Source: Paenibacillus sp. G2S3 (GTDB lineage: Bacteria > Bacillota > Bacilli > Paenibacillales > Paenibacillaceae). From it: a stretch of DNA of 64,000 nucleotides. Both the position numbers and the translations under genes were made by a program. The notes beneath the pieces are model-generated. The model was not told the origin of the DNA and made no database searches. It saw only the letters and a list, made by a program, of their open reading frames with translations. Below are positions 1 to 9,037 of the stretch, piece by piece (within the stretch, counting starts at the first letter, position 1; each line of letters opens with the position of its first letter). The stretch is taken from positions 3,720,001-3,784,000 of the forward strand of contig NZ_CP126095.1 of the NCBI RefSeq assembly GCF_030123105.1, in the 5' to 3' direction.

Positions 1-809
1 TCAGGATCTACTACAACCCTTCCAATACGTGCAGATCGATTCAAACGATCTATTGTTGAAAAGCTGATATGACCGACGACCTGCTGAGTAGCTTCGTGCA
101 CCGCACAGAAGATAAGCCGATCGGAATTTGCTGGGTGATTCGTTCCACTTAAATACCTAGTAAGCTGGTCATCATCAAGCGGAAAGGTAAATGAAGGTCC
201 TGCCCACTGCTTCAGATACTCAGGTGAGACACTCCATCGTTTCAAATGTTCAACGTCCGATTCAGATATAAATCTAAGAATCAGACGATCAGGATCTGGC
301 TGCTTCTCAAAATGCTCATACAGGTTCACTAAACGACCATTTCCCATATCGTTTGTGCCCATATAATGAAAGCCCATACTTTGGTAATAACGATTGAGTT
401 TAATGTTGTGTGCCACGGTATCAAATCTAAGCCCACTGCAGCCAAGTTCTTTAGCTCGCACCACTGCAAATTTAAGCATGTGCTGACCAAGTCCCTGACT
501 GCGGTGTGAACCCGCTACAGCCAATCTATGCAAATAAGCATAAGACTCATCATTCTTACTTCCCCAGTATTGAGGATCACTGAACTGCAGCGTGAACATT
601 CCGACTACAATCTCGTCGTCAAGCGCAAGATAAACATGCCTGTCGGTGAAATAACCTGCGATATCATTCTCATTAAATTGTCCCGGAGTCCATTGCTTAA
701 TCCCATTAAGCTCCATCCAATTTGCTGCTTCCTGCAGCAATCTCAAGACATCACCTGTCCGTTCGGGTCCTCCGCGCACGATCCTAATTGAGTTCCCCAA
801 GACTTCCAT
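1..809 (-). CDS. Tandem GNAT N-acetyltransferase, 3' end outside window
   Basis: The minus-strand frame is open from 809 to the window edge, so the C-terminus is missing. The first half has a GNAT core with the acetyl-CoA loop RSQGLGQ, followed by the usual LNRYYQSMGF stretch. The part after about residue 165 (RLILRFISESDVEHLKRW) starts a second, RimJ-like GNAT domain. Two ATGs are possible; the one at 809 is chosen because the AGGAGG at 817-822 lies 7 nt upstream, against 1 nt for the ATG at 815. That ribosome binding site overlaps the stop codon of the sensor kinase gene, so the gene is probably the last member visible of that operon. The substrate is unknown. Confidence 0.85.
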   Translation of the reverse strand, partial: MEVLGNSIRIVRGGPERTGDVLRLLQEAANWMELNGIKQWTPGQFNENDIAGYFTDRHVYLALDDEIVVGMFTLQFSDPQYWGSKNDESYAYLHRLAVAGSHRSQGLGQHMLKFAVVRAKELGCSGLRFDTVAHNIKLNRYYQSMGFHYMGTNDMGNGRLVNLYEHFEKQPDPDRLILRFISESDVEHLKRWSVSPEYLKQWAGPSFTFPLDDDQLTRYLSGTNHPANSDRLIFCAVHEATQQVVGHISFSTIDRLNRSARIGRVVVDP

Positions 810-820
810 TTCCATACCTC

Positions 821-2278
821 CTAGACATCTGATTCAGGTAAAGTAGCTTGATTCTGTGCTACTAGATCTGAATTGACCTCGGGCAGCTTGTCAGTAAGTG
901 GCAAAATTACGGTAACTTCAGTTCCGCTTCCAAGCTCACTTTCCATTTCGAGCTTCCCGTGGTGAAGTTCCACGATTTGTTGTGAGATGGCTAGACCTAA
1001 GCCCGTTCCCCCATTCAACGCATCCACTTGAAAGAAACGGTCTTTAACTCTGGAGATATGTGCTTCACTAATCCCAATGCCACTATCACGAACCATGATA
1101 GCAGTCTCATTAGCGGACAGTCTCTTCGCAGATAATTCTATACTGGAGTCCTCATGAGAAAACTTAACGGCATTGTCTACCAGATTCAAAAAGACTTGCT
1201 TTAGACGATTAGCATCCCCTTTTACAAAGATTCCATCTTCACATTCTAGGAGCAAGTGGATTCGTTTCTTCTCTGCCTTAGCCCAAATATTCAGTATCGT
1301 CTCTTGAAGTAACACCTTTACATCAACAATCCCAATGGACAGCTTCATTTGGTTCTGCTGCAGCTTTGAAAAGTCGAGAATCTCTTCCACGAGACCAATC
1401 AAGCGTTCACTTTCTTTGGAAATGATGCTGACTCCAAGCTTCGTCTCCTCCGGATCATAACCACCAGAGACCAAGGTCTCACTCCAGCCCTTGATACTTG
1501 TAAGGGGGGTCCGCAGCTCATGTGAAATGGACGAGATGAAATCATCCTTAATCTGATTGCTGCGCACAATTTCCTGAGCCATATAATTCAGCGTTGAAGC
1601 TAGCTCACCAATCTCAAACTTGTAGTTTCCCTTAATTCGCACATTAAACTTGCCCTTAGCCATCTGGGCTGAAACCGCCGTAATGTTATTGAGCGGTTTA
1701 ACGATTGAATTGGCAAGTCCGAAGCTGAACACGATAACAACAGCCATGACAGCTGCACCTATACCAATCGACAATAATGTAAGATTAAGCAAATCGTTGT
1801 TAATGCCTTCAAGTGAAGTAAGATACCTTAGGACATACGTATCACGTCCGTGAACCTGCAGCATCTTGGACACAGCCATAACACTCTCGTTAGTACCACT
1901 CTGGCGCCCTACCCAACGGCCAATGCTGCCCCCTACCGCTTCAGGGACGTCACTAGTTGTAATCGTACGGTCAGGCTGAAAACCGGTCGAACTGGTAATC
2001 ATGTCACCATTCAGGGTCAATACTTCTAGTTCTGTATTGGGCAGCTCAAATCTATCCAGCAGCACTTGCAGTTGGTACGAGTTGTTATCGCCATCTATCT
2101 CGTATTTATGAAAAAACGACTCTGCCGTGGTAATGTGATTTTTCATCTTGCTATATACACTGTCATAATAATACGTTCTAATGGCAAGCAGGAAGATAAC
2201 TTCTACGAGGAGAAGCGCCAAAAAAACTACAAGAATGTAGTGTAGAACAATTTGTCTGCGCATCCCCTTCTTAATCAT
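821..2278 (-). CDS. Membrane sensor histidine kinase (PhoR/ResE-like)
   Basis: About 485 residues. The order is: a first membrane segment near residues 11-33, an extracytoplasmic sensor region of roughly 130 residues, a second membrane segment, a HAMP linker, a HisKA dimerisation helix with the phospho-acceptor motif SSISHELRTPL, and a HATPase_c domain with NLVDNAVKFS (N box), DSGIGI (G1) and GTGLGLAI (G2). The start at 2278 is preferred over 2296 because it gives an ATGA overlap with the stop of the upstream response regulator. The kinase should autophosphorylate on His and pass phosphate to that regulator. The signal is unknown; the neighbouring lipoprotein and ABC ATPase suggest an envelope stimulus (inference). 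Confidence 0.93.
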   Translation of the reverse strand: MIKKGMRRQIVLHYILVVFLALLLVEVIFLLAIRTYYYDSVYSKMKNHITTAESFFHKYEIDGDNNSYQLQVLLDRFELPNTELEVLTLNGDMITSSTGFQPDRTITTSDVPEAVGGSIGRWVGRQSGTNESVMAVSKMLQVHGRDTYVLRYLTSLEGINNDLLNLTLLSIGIGAAVMAVVIVFSFGLANSIVKPLNNITAVSAQMAKGKFNVRIKGNYKFEIGELASTLNYMAQEIVRSNQIKDDFISSISHELRTPLTSIKGWSETLVSGGYDPEETKLGVSIISKESERLIGLVEEILDFSKLQQNQMKLSIGIVDVKVLLQETILNIWAKAEKKRIHLLLECEDGIFVKGDANRLKQVFLNLVDNAVKFSHEDSSIELSAKRLSANETAIMVRDSGIGISEAHISRVKDRFFQVDALNGGTGLGLAISQQIVELHHGKLEMESELGSGTEVTVILPLTDKLPEVNSDLVAQNQATLPESDV

Positions 2279-2973
2279 TGTACTTGGCCTTTCCATCTAT
2301 AGCCGTGTCCCCATACGGTTTGTAAAAATTCTGGCTCTGACGGATTATTCTCTATCTTTTGACGCAGACGACGAATATTCACATCCACAATCTTGGGATC
2401 ACCCATATACTCCTTGCCCCATACATGATCCAGCAGAAGATCGCGGCTGAGCGGCGTATTTTCTTTTTCGAGAAAGAATTGGATCAAAGAAAACTCCGTT
2501 GGCGTCAGTTCAATCGCTTCATTATCACGTTTAAAATGTTTGGAAATAAGATCCAAGGTAAATGGCCCTGAAACGAAAGAAACTTTCGCTGACTGTTCAC
2601 GATGAACGTTCACTCGGCGCAGCAGCGATTGAATTCGAGCAATCAGCTCTGTCGGGCTGAATGGCTTGCTAACATGGTCATCTGCGCCTACAGATAAGGC
2701 ATACACTTTATCTTGCTCTTGAACTTTTGCTGTCAGAAAAATAATACCCAAACGTTCATTGGTTTCTCTGACACGTCTACATACTTCAAATCCATCAATA
2801 CCCGGAACCATTACATCCAATAGCGCAATATCAATATCAGGGATCGTGGTTAACTTGTGAAGAGCTTCATGCCCATCCGCAGCCTCTATCACTTCGAACC
2901 CATTACGCTTCAAGTTAATGACAATAAAACTACGAATGGACTCCTCATCTTCCAGGATCAGTACTTTACTCAT
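2275..2973 (-). CDS. OmpR/PhoB-family response regulator
   Basis: 232 residues: an N-terminal receiver with the acidic pair at LEDEES, phospho-acceptor Asp in IALLDVMVPG (near residue 53), conserved Thr in IIFLTAK and Lys in HVSKPF, then a winged-helix DNA-binding domain with LTPTEFSLIQFFLEKE and the C-terminal hairpin VWGHGYRW. Its stop overlaps the kinase ATG, and its own start overlaps the stop of the lipoprotein gene by 8 nt, so the three are translationally coupled. It is the cognate regulator of the adjacent kinase. Targets are not known. Confidence 0.95.
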   Translation of the reverse strand: MSKVLILEDEESIRSFIVINLKRNGFEVIEAADGHEALHKLTTIPDIDIALLDVMVPGIDGFEVCRRVRETNERLGIIFLTAKVQEQDKVYALSVGADDHVSKPFSPTELIARIQSLLRRVNVHREQSAKVSFVSGPFTLDLISKHFKRDNEAIELTPTEFSLIQFFLEKENTPLSRDLLLDHVWGKEYMGDPKIVDVNIRRLRQKIENNPSEPEFLQTVWGHGYRWKGQVQ

Positions 2974-4255
2974 CTATTCCCTTCCTTTCTATAGGGGAAG
3001 CAATTTTATTACTTCCTTCCTTTGTTGTACTTTGTTCTAACTTACCGCGGTAGGCGATGACCTTGTCTGCATCACGTGCAAGCAAATCCCAACCATCATT
3101 CTTCACTCGGTCCCATTCTGAAGGAGAGAAGAAGGAAACCTCAGCAACCGTCTCACCAGTATCTGACATGATAAACTTAAGGTTCTTATCCAAAACCGAT
3201 TTCGTATCAACTGTCACCTTCCCATGCCATTCCGGTGAAAAATTAATATTGAATCGATCCGATGGATCATGATATAGCTGGGTTGCAAAGGTCAGACCTT
3301 CTTTCCCATCCCATTTATAATAGGAGGTAAAGTATGGAATTTCAGCTGGATCGAAATACTCCCATCCTTTAGGCGTCTCAAGCAATCCAATTTCAATAAT
3401 GCCATCATGATCAATATCTTCGCTTGCAATCCGACGATCTTTATATGTCCGCGCATCGCCTGGTAATACCACACGCAGCTTGTTATTCTCCATAACGACT
3501 ATAGAGGTATAGGCAGATTGGGAATCCACTGCAGCATCCAATACGATTCCTTCTTTATCCTCAGAGATTTTTCCTGCAACAATATTGTAATAATTATTAA
3601 AATAAGGGTCGATATTATCAAGCTTATCGAGTACCTTAAAGCCATCATTGTACTGATAGATCGAAATGGTTGCAAATTCATTTCTTTTAAAGTAAACAAC
3701 GGTTATATCTTCAATTCCATCTCCATTAAGATCATCAATCATATATTTTGTATAAGGATGTGAAAGCACTTCCTCTAATGATCCGCTGGAATAACTATAG
3801 ACGACAAGACCCTTCTCTTCACCCTGTGAATAGCCGGTAACAATTTCAAGCTTCCCATCACCCGTCATATCCTTCAAATCAACCGACTCCAACACAGATC
3901 CATCGCCATCGAATACTAGCTTCTTGACCCAAGTGTCGCCCTGTTTCTCCAGGATCATCCCGTGAATCTGTACGGCTTCTCCTGGGGTCTTATAGAACAC
4001 TAGTGTCTCCATAATTCCATCCTTATTGAGATCCTCAGTAAAGATGGTACTATCATCGTCATTGGTTGGACGAATCAACGTGGAACCTGCTGGCTTAAGT
4101 GAATTAATAGCAGCCATAAGTGTTGCTTTGTCAGCAGACAATTGTGGGGATTTCATCTTAGAAACAGGATCACTGATGAAAGTACAACCCGACAGTACGG
4201 ATAACGTCAGCGTTGCGGCTACAAAGCACCTAAGACTTCTCATATTCAACTTCAT
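2966..4255 (-). CDS. FG-GAP/VCBS-like lipoprotein
   Basis: About 429 residues from the ATG at 4255, chosen because GGAAAGAG precedes it and it puts a lipoprotein signal at the N-terminus: a basic start, a hydrophobic stretch and the lipobox LSGC. The mature part contains repeated Asp-rich motifs such as LNKDGIMETLVF, MTGDGKLEIVTG, LNGDGIEDITVV and IDHDGIIEIGLL, which look like calcium-binding FG-GAP/VCBS beta-propeller blades. It should sit on the outer face of the membrane. Located between an ABC ATPase and the two-component genes, it might act as a sensor accessory; this is inferred from position only. Confidence 0.8.
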   Translation of the reverse strand: MKLNMRSLRCFVAATLTLSVLSGCTFISDPVSKMKSPQLSADKATLMAAINSLKPAGSTLIRPTNDDDSTIFTEDLNKDGIMETLVFYKTPGEAVQIHGMILEKQGDTWVKKLVFDGDGSVLESVDLKDMTGDGKLEIVTGYSQGEEKGLVVYSYSSGSLEEVLSHPYTKYMIDDLNGDGIEDITVVYFKRNEFATISIYQYNDGFKVLDKLDNIDPYFNNYYNIVAGKISEDKEGIVLDAAVDSQSAYTSIVVMENNKLRVVLPGDARTYKDRRIASEDIDHDGIIEIGLLETPKGWEYFDPAEIPYFTSYYKWDGKEGLTFATQLYHDPSDRFNINFSPEWHGKVTVDTKSVLDKNLKFIMSDTGETVAEVSFFSPSEWDRVKNDGWDLLARDADKVIAYRGKLEQSTTKEGSNKIASPIERKGIDE

Positions 4256-4283
4256 CACTCTTTCCCTTATCCGTGTCCTATAT

Positions 4284-5009
4284 TTAAAGATTTGCACGTT
4301 CTTGGAACGTTAATCTACGCCCCTTTATATCATGCTTAATTCTGCCATCTTCTAGTACCCACAGACGTGTAGCAAAACGTTCCGCTAATTCAATCGGTAA
4401 TACCGTTACAACCGTAAGACCGGTTTCTTTACACAGCTTCCGCAATGTTTCCAGGACGCTCTCCGCGGATTTAGGATCTAATCCCGTAACCGGTTCATCC
4501 GCTAAGATCACTTTAGCGCCGTGAGTCAATGCTCTTGCAATCGCTACACGCTGCCGTTCTCCACCACTAAGTTGACTAGTTTTCATCTTCGCCTTATCTA
4601 AGAGGCCAAGTGCATCCAATTCATCCATTGCACCCATATAATCATCTGAACGTACCATCCCAGTGACCATTCGCCATAACGGCGTTTGTGCGGACTGGCC
4701 GATCAGTACATTTTTCAATGCAGTACGGTTAGGATTGAGCTCTGCATTCTGCTCCAGATATGCCCACTCACGGCGGATTTTTCTTTTACCCGTAAAGGCA
4801 TTCGCCATAATATCTGTACCGTCCACTCTAAAATTCCCTCTATCCCACTTCTCACGCAGCGCTAAACAACGCAGCAAAGTGGTCTTACCGCTACCGCTAG
4901 CTCCAAGTATGGCAACGAACTCACCAGGTTCTAATTGAAACCCGATATCTTGCAGAACTGGATTTTTATCTTCCCCAACTGCCTTGGCTAAGTGTTCAAC
5001 TGTGATCAT
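4284..5009 (-). CDS. PhnC-like ABC transporter ATP-binding protein
   Basis: 241 residues with Walker A GASGSGKTT near residue 36, signature LSGGERQRVAIARAL, Walker B VILADEP and a D-loop GLDPKSAES. The overall layout resembles phosphonate-type (PhnC) ATPases. No permease or binding protein gene is next to it; the downstream gene encodes the lipoprotein, with only 28 nt between. It may therefore work with a permease encoded elsewhere, or act as a regulatory ATPase. The start is supported by AGGGAGAGG upstream. The substrate cannot be assigned. Confidence 0.85.
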   Translation of the reverse strand: MITVEHLAKAVGEDKNPVLQDIGFQLEPGEFVAILGASGSGKTTLLRCLALREKWDRGNFRVDGTDIMANAFTGKRKIRREWAYLEQNAELNPNRTALKNVLIGQSAQTPLWRMVTGMVRSDDYMGAMDELDALGLLDKAKMKTSQLSGGERQRVAIARALTHGAKVILADEPVTGLDPKSAESVLETLRKLCKETGLTVVTVLPIELAERFATRLWVLEDGRIKHDIKGRRLTFQERANL

Positions 5010-5099
5010 AGTTCAGCCTCTCCCTGTCTTTATCTATAATCTATAGTGTACTCTGAAAGCCAGATGAATTTCCATGCGAGCACTCGTTCTTATCTTACC

Positions 5100-6278
5100 T
5101 CAAATTTTTTGCCGTGGCGAGAAAAATAACCCAAGCAATCCGAACATGATATATAAAGCACCCATCAAGCCGAAAATCCCCCCGCCCCAGCCGACTTGCA
5201 TGAGCAAACCGCCGATACCTGGACCTATAATACTGCCTATACTAAAATGGAAGGAAGCAACCACATTTGCAGCAGGCAGTAAATGTCGTGGTAAAATATC
5301 TGCAGCCAGACTAAGACCTAATGAGAAAAAGGAGCCTACAAGTCCCCCAGCAATCATCAACAGCACCATAGTCACTTTGAAATGGTCACCTGCTAGTGGC
5401 AGCAATGCGAAGGCAATTCCGCCTCCAATCCCGGTAAGAATCAATACCTTCTTTCGACCAAATCGGTCGCTCCACACCCCTAGTGGGAATTGTAACAACA
5501 GTCCCCCTATGCCTGCAAAAGGCAATAAGGCTGCAATTTGATCCGTGCTGTATCCGATCCGGAGACCATACACTGGAAAATTACTGTTTAAGCTCGCTTC
5601 CATGAAACCGTACAGGAGTGCAGGAATTAAGGCGAACCATGCTAGACTATAGCACCGGCCAAACCGGCGCACCTGACTTTCGCCACTCTCAACTTTATCC
5701 GGCCTGGAATCGGGAAGCATAGTAACTGCAAGTATTAGGACCAGCAAAAAAAGAAAAGCTAGAACAATAAAAGGTGTTGCCTGGCCAAAACGAAGCAGAC
5801 TGATTCCAAGTGGCCCCAAGCTAAAACCCAGACCATAGGACATTCCGTACAGGGAAAGATTTCGTCCCCGATGCTCAGCAGGCGTCATTAGCAGTACCCA
5901 AAGCTGGGCGGCATAATTGATAGCTGCATCACCAACACCAACAAGTAGACGCAATACAAACCATATTTTGATTCCAGGAAAAAAGGGGAATAGGAGCAAG
6001 CTTACCAAGACTAGGCTTATTCCACCAGCAATCAATTTTTTAAATCCAATTGCTCCCAGAACTCTTTCAGCAATCAAGGTCATTCCGAATGATCCTATGT
6101 ATAGTGCAGCTGCATTTAGTCCATTAAGCGAAGAGGAAACTCCTTTCTGCTCCAATAAAATGGATAATACGGGAAGCAGCATCCCTTGGCTGAGTCCAGC
6201 CGCTATTGTAGCGGTAATAAGAATCATGAAATTCATTTTGCTGTTACTTCGAATAGATAATTTTGGCCGGTCTGACAC
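5100..6278 (-). CDS. Major facilitator superfamily transporter
   Basis: About 392 residues, hydrophobic throughout, consistent with 12 membrane helices. The MFS motif A is visible between TM2-3 (LIAERVLGAIGFKK) and again in the second half (GVWSDRFGRKKVLI). A GTG start at 6278 is preferred: AGGGGG lies 9 nt upstream and the product then has normal MFS length, whereas the longer frame adds an unlikely 44-residue polar leader. It is divergent from an ArsR-type regulator gene, which is a common arrangement for a regulated efflux pump. The substrate is unknown. Confidence 0.85.
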   Translation of the reverse strand: MSDRPKLSIRSNSKMNFMILITATIAAGLSQGMLLPVLSILLEQKGVSSSLNGLNAAALYIGSFGMTLIAERVLGAIGFKKLIAGGISLVLVSLLLFPFFPGIKIWFVLRLLVGVGDAAINYAAQLWVLLMTPAEHRGRNLSLYGMSYGLGFSLGPLGISLLRFGQATPFIVLAFLFLLVLILAVTMLPDSRPDKVESGESQVRRFGRCYSLAWFALIPALLYGFMEASLNSNFPVYGLRIGYSTDQIAALLPFAGIGGLLLQFPLGVWSDRFGRKKVLILTGIGGGIAFALLPLAGDHFKVTMVLLMIAGGLVGSFFSLGLSLAADILPRHLLPAANVVASFHFSIGSIIGPGIGGLLMQVGWGGGIFGLMGALYIMFGLLGLFFSPRQKI

Positions 6279-6341
6279 AGATGATATCCCCCTATGATTA
6301 ATAACGCTAATTTGTTCTAACGCAATTGGCAAACACCGAAC

Positions 6342-6370
6342 ATTATAGTGGACAACCCTCTTCAAAACAA
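6342..6370 (-). promoter_or_regulatory. Sigma-A-type promoter for the MFS gene
   Basis: On the minus strand TTGTTT (6365-6370) and TATAAT (6342-6347) are separated by 17 nt. A weaker plus-strand pair (TGGACA at 6349-6354 and GATAAT at 6373-6378, spacing 18) overlaps it and could serve the divergent regulator gene. Confidence 0.5.
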
Positions 6371-6415
6371 GAGATAATATGAAGATGTTACGGATTTCCT
6401 GGGGGTGCATGAGGC

Positions 6416-7333
6416 ATGGAGTACGAATTAAAGATCGACGTATCGCCGGTTTATGAACTGCTGGACAGTTTTATGTTATATGTAACTAGAAAATGGATCT
6501 CCAATTTGGACATTGGTCCCCACTGGATAAGTGATGTGGAAGATCGCATTTCTCCTCATAAGGTAACAGCATTAATGCAAGCCGCCGAGTGGCCTTTTAC
6601 GGATTATGATGTGCTTTATGCCTGGGTCTACATTCGAGGACCTGTAACTTCAGTGCAGCATTTCTTTGATGATCTGGATTCAGCTTCCATAGAAGAATGT
6701 TATCAGCAGATCGCTCCGCTCATTCAGGAGTTTACGATTGAAGATGCTTTTCGGATCCGAAACAGCTATAGTCCACTCTTGCGTCTCTGGTATGAGCAGT
6801 ACTTCCGCCATGTGGAGCACAAAATTTTACCGCTATTAATTGAAGATGCTTCCGAGAAAAAAATGCTTGAAAGCAAAATGGACCCCATTTCTTTAATCGA
6901 ATATGCATCTGGCGGTGTAGTTTTCGAGGAGATCTCGGATCTAAAAACGATTGTATTACTGCCAACTGTTCATAATCGTCCAATTAACACCTACTGCTTC
7001 TACAAAACCATGGTGATTGTACAGTATCCTGTAGATGTACCTTTAGAAGATGAAAATGAGCCGCCTATGGTCCTTTTGCGCATGACCAAGGCACTTTCCG
7101 ACCCCACCCGACTTCGATTGCTTCGTTATGTCGCACATGAACCAAAGTCGCTTTGGGAGATGCAATCTGATCTTAATCAATCCAGAGAAATGCTGATGCA
7201 TCACCTTATGATCCTACGAGTAGCCGGCTTACTCCGCATCCATCTTAGAGGTGAACAAGACGAACGTTTCAGTATTCGTCCAGATGGCGCCTCAGAGCTT
7301 CAAATGTTCCTAGAATCTTATATTTACCTATAA
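6416..7333 (+). CDS. ArsR-type winged-helix transcriptional regulator
   Basis: 305 residues. The C-terminal third carries an ArsR-like winged helix: LLRMTKALSDPTRLRLLRY, then MQSDLNQSREMLMHHLMILR as the recognition helix region and a beta wing ending DERFSIRPDG. The N-terminal 200 residues are a ligand-binding-type domain seen in long ArsR-family proteins of Bacillales, with no metal-site cysteines. The ATG at 6416 follows GGGGG. The gene is divergent from the MFS transporter and 36 nt upstream of the HAD gene, so it may regulate either or both. Ligand unknown. Confidence 0.8.
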   Translation: MEYELKIDVSPVYELLDSFMLYVTRKWISNLDIGPHWISDVEDRISPHKVTALMQAAEWPFTDYDVLYAWVYIRGPVTSVQHFFDDLDSASIEECYQQIAPLIQEFTIEDAFRIRNSYSPLLRLWYEQYFRHVEHKILPLLIEDASEKKMLESKMDPISLIEYASGGVVFEEISDLKTIVLLPTVHNRPINTYCFYKTMVIVQYPVDVPLEDENEPPMVLLRMTKALSDPTRLRLLRYVAHEPKSLWEMQSDLNQSREMLMHHLMILRVAGLLRIHLRGEQDERFSIRPDGASELQMFLESYIYL

Positions 7334-7369
7334 AACACTATACAGATACAGATCCAAGGAGTGAGAGAT

Positions 7370-8116
7370 ATGAAATACATGACACAACAGGTGATTTTCG
7401 ATCTAGATGATACACTGGTCCACTGCAACAAATATTTCGATCTGATTTTAGGGCAATATTTTGAGCTAATGACAGATTGGTTTAATGAATTTGGCCCGAG
7501 CACCAGTGAACTACGCGACAAACAAATAGAGATTGACGTGCACACGGTCAACACAAGTGGTCTTGCTAGCGATAATTTCCCTAAATCACTAATCGCTACC
7601 TATCGTTATTTCTGCGCCAAATATAATCGTCCAACGGACCGTTTTCAAGAGCAGCAATTACACAAGCTCGGACTAAGCGTCTACGACCAAGAAATCGAAG
7701 CTTACCCTGGCATGGTTGAAACGCTTGATACGCTAAAGCAGGATGGCCACCATTTATTCCTGTACACAGGTGGAGATGATACGATCCAACAACGTAAAAT
7801 TGAGCAAATGAAGCTGGATACTTACTTTGATGACCGGATCTATATTCGTCAACATAAAAATGTTGAGGCGCTTGAAAATATTTTGACTACACAAGGCTTT
7901 GACCGCAAACGTACCTGGATGATTGGTAACTCGTTACGGACAGATGTACTTCCGGCAGTAACCGCAGGCATTAACAGTATCTATTTGAAGCAACAGAATG
8001 AATGGAGTTACAACCTTATAGAACTAGAGCAAGAAATGCAGCAAGCTGTGAAGACGATCTCCTCCATCCATGAGGTACCGCCCGTTATTCGTACAGCTAC
8101 CCTGCAAAAACTCTAA
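7370..8116 (+). CDS. HAD-family hydrolase (haloacid dehalogenase type)
   Basis: About 248 residues with HAD motif I FDLDDTL (nucleophile Asp), motif II in FLYTGGDD, the motif III lysine in the region before the hinge, and motif IV MIGNSLRTDVLP. A helical cap is inserted after motif I. The ATG at 7370 is chosen over the GTG at 7361 because the AAGGAG overlaps the GTG. It is probably co-transcribed with the preceding regulator. A small phosphorylated metabolite is the likely substrate, but the sequence does not say which. Confidence 0.85.
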   Translation: MKYMTQQVIFDLDDTLVHCNKYFDLILGQYFELMTDWFNEFGPSTSELRDKQIEIDVHTVNTSGLASDNFPKSLIATYRYFCAKYNRPTDRFQEQQLHKLGLSVYDQEIEAYPGMVETLDTLKQDGHHLFLYTGGDDTIQQRKIEQMKLDTYFDDRIYIRQHKNVEALENILTTQGFDRKRTWMIGNSLRTDVLPAVTAGINSIYLKQQNEWSYNLIELEQEMQQAVKTISSIHEVPPVIRTATLQKL

Positions 8117-8219
8117 GTTCAACTTAACCTCAGACATTGTTACAAATGACATATCTACTCTACCTCAGGGATGATTATACTATTTTTGTACAATTCCCAA
8201 ATGAGGTAGGAGATGAGAT

Positions 8220-8945
8220 ATGAACAAGAAAGTGAAGTCCAACCATTCTCGAACTAACAAACAAATGCTTCCCATGCTCTTAGGTGTAGTTGTTGTAATC
8301 CTTGTCGCTGTTATTGTCTTCATCCTTAATGACAAGACGGACAGTACAGAGGGATTACCTAACTACACTGATGTGAAGGGGAGCATTGTTGTTGATGGGC
8401 TAAAATACGAAAAGCAACCTCATCTTGGTAGTCCTGATGCCAAAATCAAAGTTATCGAATTCGCAGATTTCAAATGTCCTGCCTGCAAAAATTGGACGGA
8501 GAAATATCTGGATACTTTTGTTAAGGACTACGTGGATGCCGGAAAAGTAGAGCTCTTCTTCATGAACTTTGCCTTCCTGGATCGAGATTCCTATCTTGCT
8601 GCAAGTGCAGGTGAAGCCATTTATAAGCAAAGCAACGAGAAGTTCTGGGAATATCTCCATAAGCTGTATGCCAATCAAGGCGATGAGAGCAAAATATGGG
8701 CTACACAGAAGTTCATTCTAAATTTCGTCAAAAATAATATTGAAGGCATTGATTATGCTCAATTCGAGACAGATCTCAAGAATCATACCTATATGTTTGA
8801 TGTCAAAGAAGACTTTAAGGTCGCGGGATCGTACGGAGTTAACGGAACACCTAAATTTATGGTGAACGGTGTCCTGCTTCCAGACTCCTCTTACGAAGGG
8901 CTAACTGCAGCGATTGAGGCACAGCTGGCTAAAGCCACTGAATAA
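8220..8945 (+). CDS. Membrane-anchored DsbA/BdbD-like thiol-disulfide oxidoreductase
   Basis: 241 residues: a basic N-terminus, one membrane anchor (MLLGVVVVILVAVIVFILN, residues about 20-38), then a thioredoxin fold with active site CPAC in FADFKCPACKNW and the cis-Pro loop GVNGTPKFMVNG. The helical insertion typical of DsbA lies between them. The active domain should face outside the membrane and form or exchange disulfides in exported proteins. A good AGGTAGG-like site precedes the ATG. No quinone-reductase partner (BdbC) is adjacent. Confidence 0.9.
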   Translation: MNKKVKSNHSRTNKQMLPMLLGVVVVILVAVIVFILNDKTDSTEGLPNYTDVKGSIVVDGLKYEKQPHLGSPDAKIKVIEFADFKCPACKNWTEKYLDTFVKDYVDAGKVELFFMNFAFLDRDSYLAASAGEAIYKQSNEKFWEYLHKLYANQGDESKIWATQKFILNFVKNNIEGIDYAQFETDLKNHTYMFDVKEDFKVAGSYGVNGTPKFMVNGVLLPDSSYEGLTAAIEAQLAKATE

Positions 8946-8962
8946 TTATAGCGAGCTAGCAT

Positions 8963-9011
8963 AAAAAAGGTGTCTCTGCCACGTATCCAACATGGCTAAA
9001 GACACCTTTTT
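8963..9011. terminator. Bidirectional terminator between dsbA-like gene and topB
   Basis: AAAAAGGTGTCT and AGACACCTTTTT form a strong stem with A and T tracts on both sides, so it can end both convergent transcripts. Confidence 0.85.
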
Positions 9012-9037
9012 GTCGTACACACAATCTTTCTAATCGA

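Noticed and set aside
528..791. Plus-strand frame of 87 codons
   Set aside because: It is the shadow of the GNAT gene on the minus strand, which has the AGGAGG site and family motifs.
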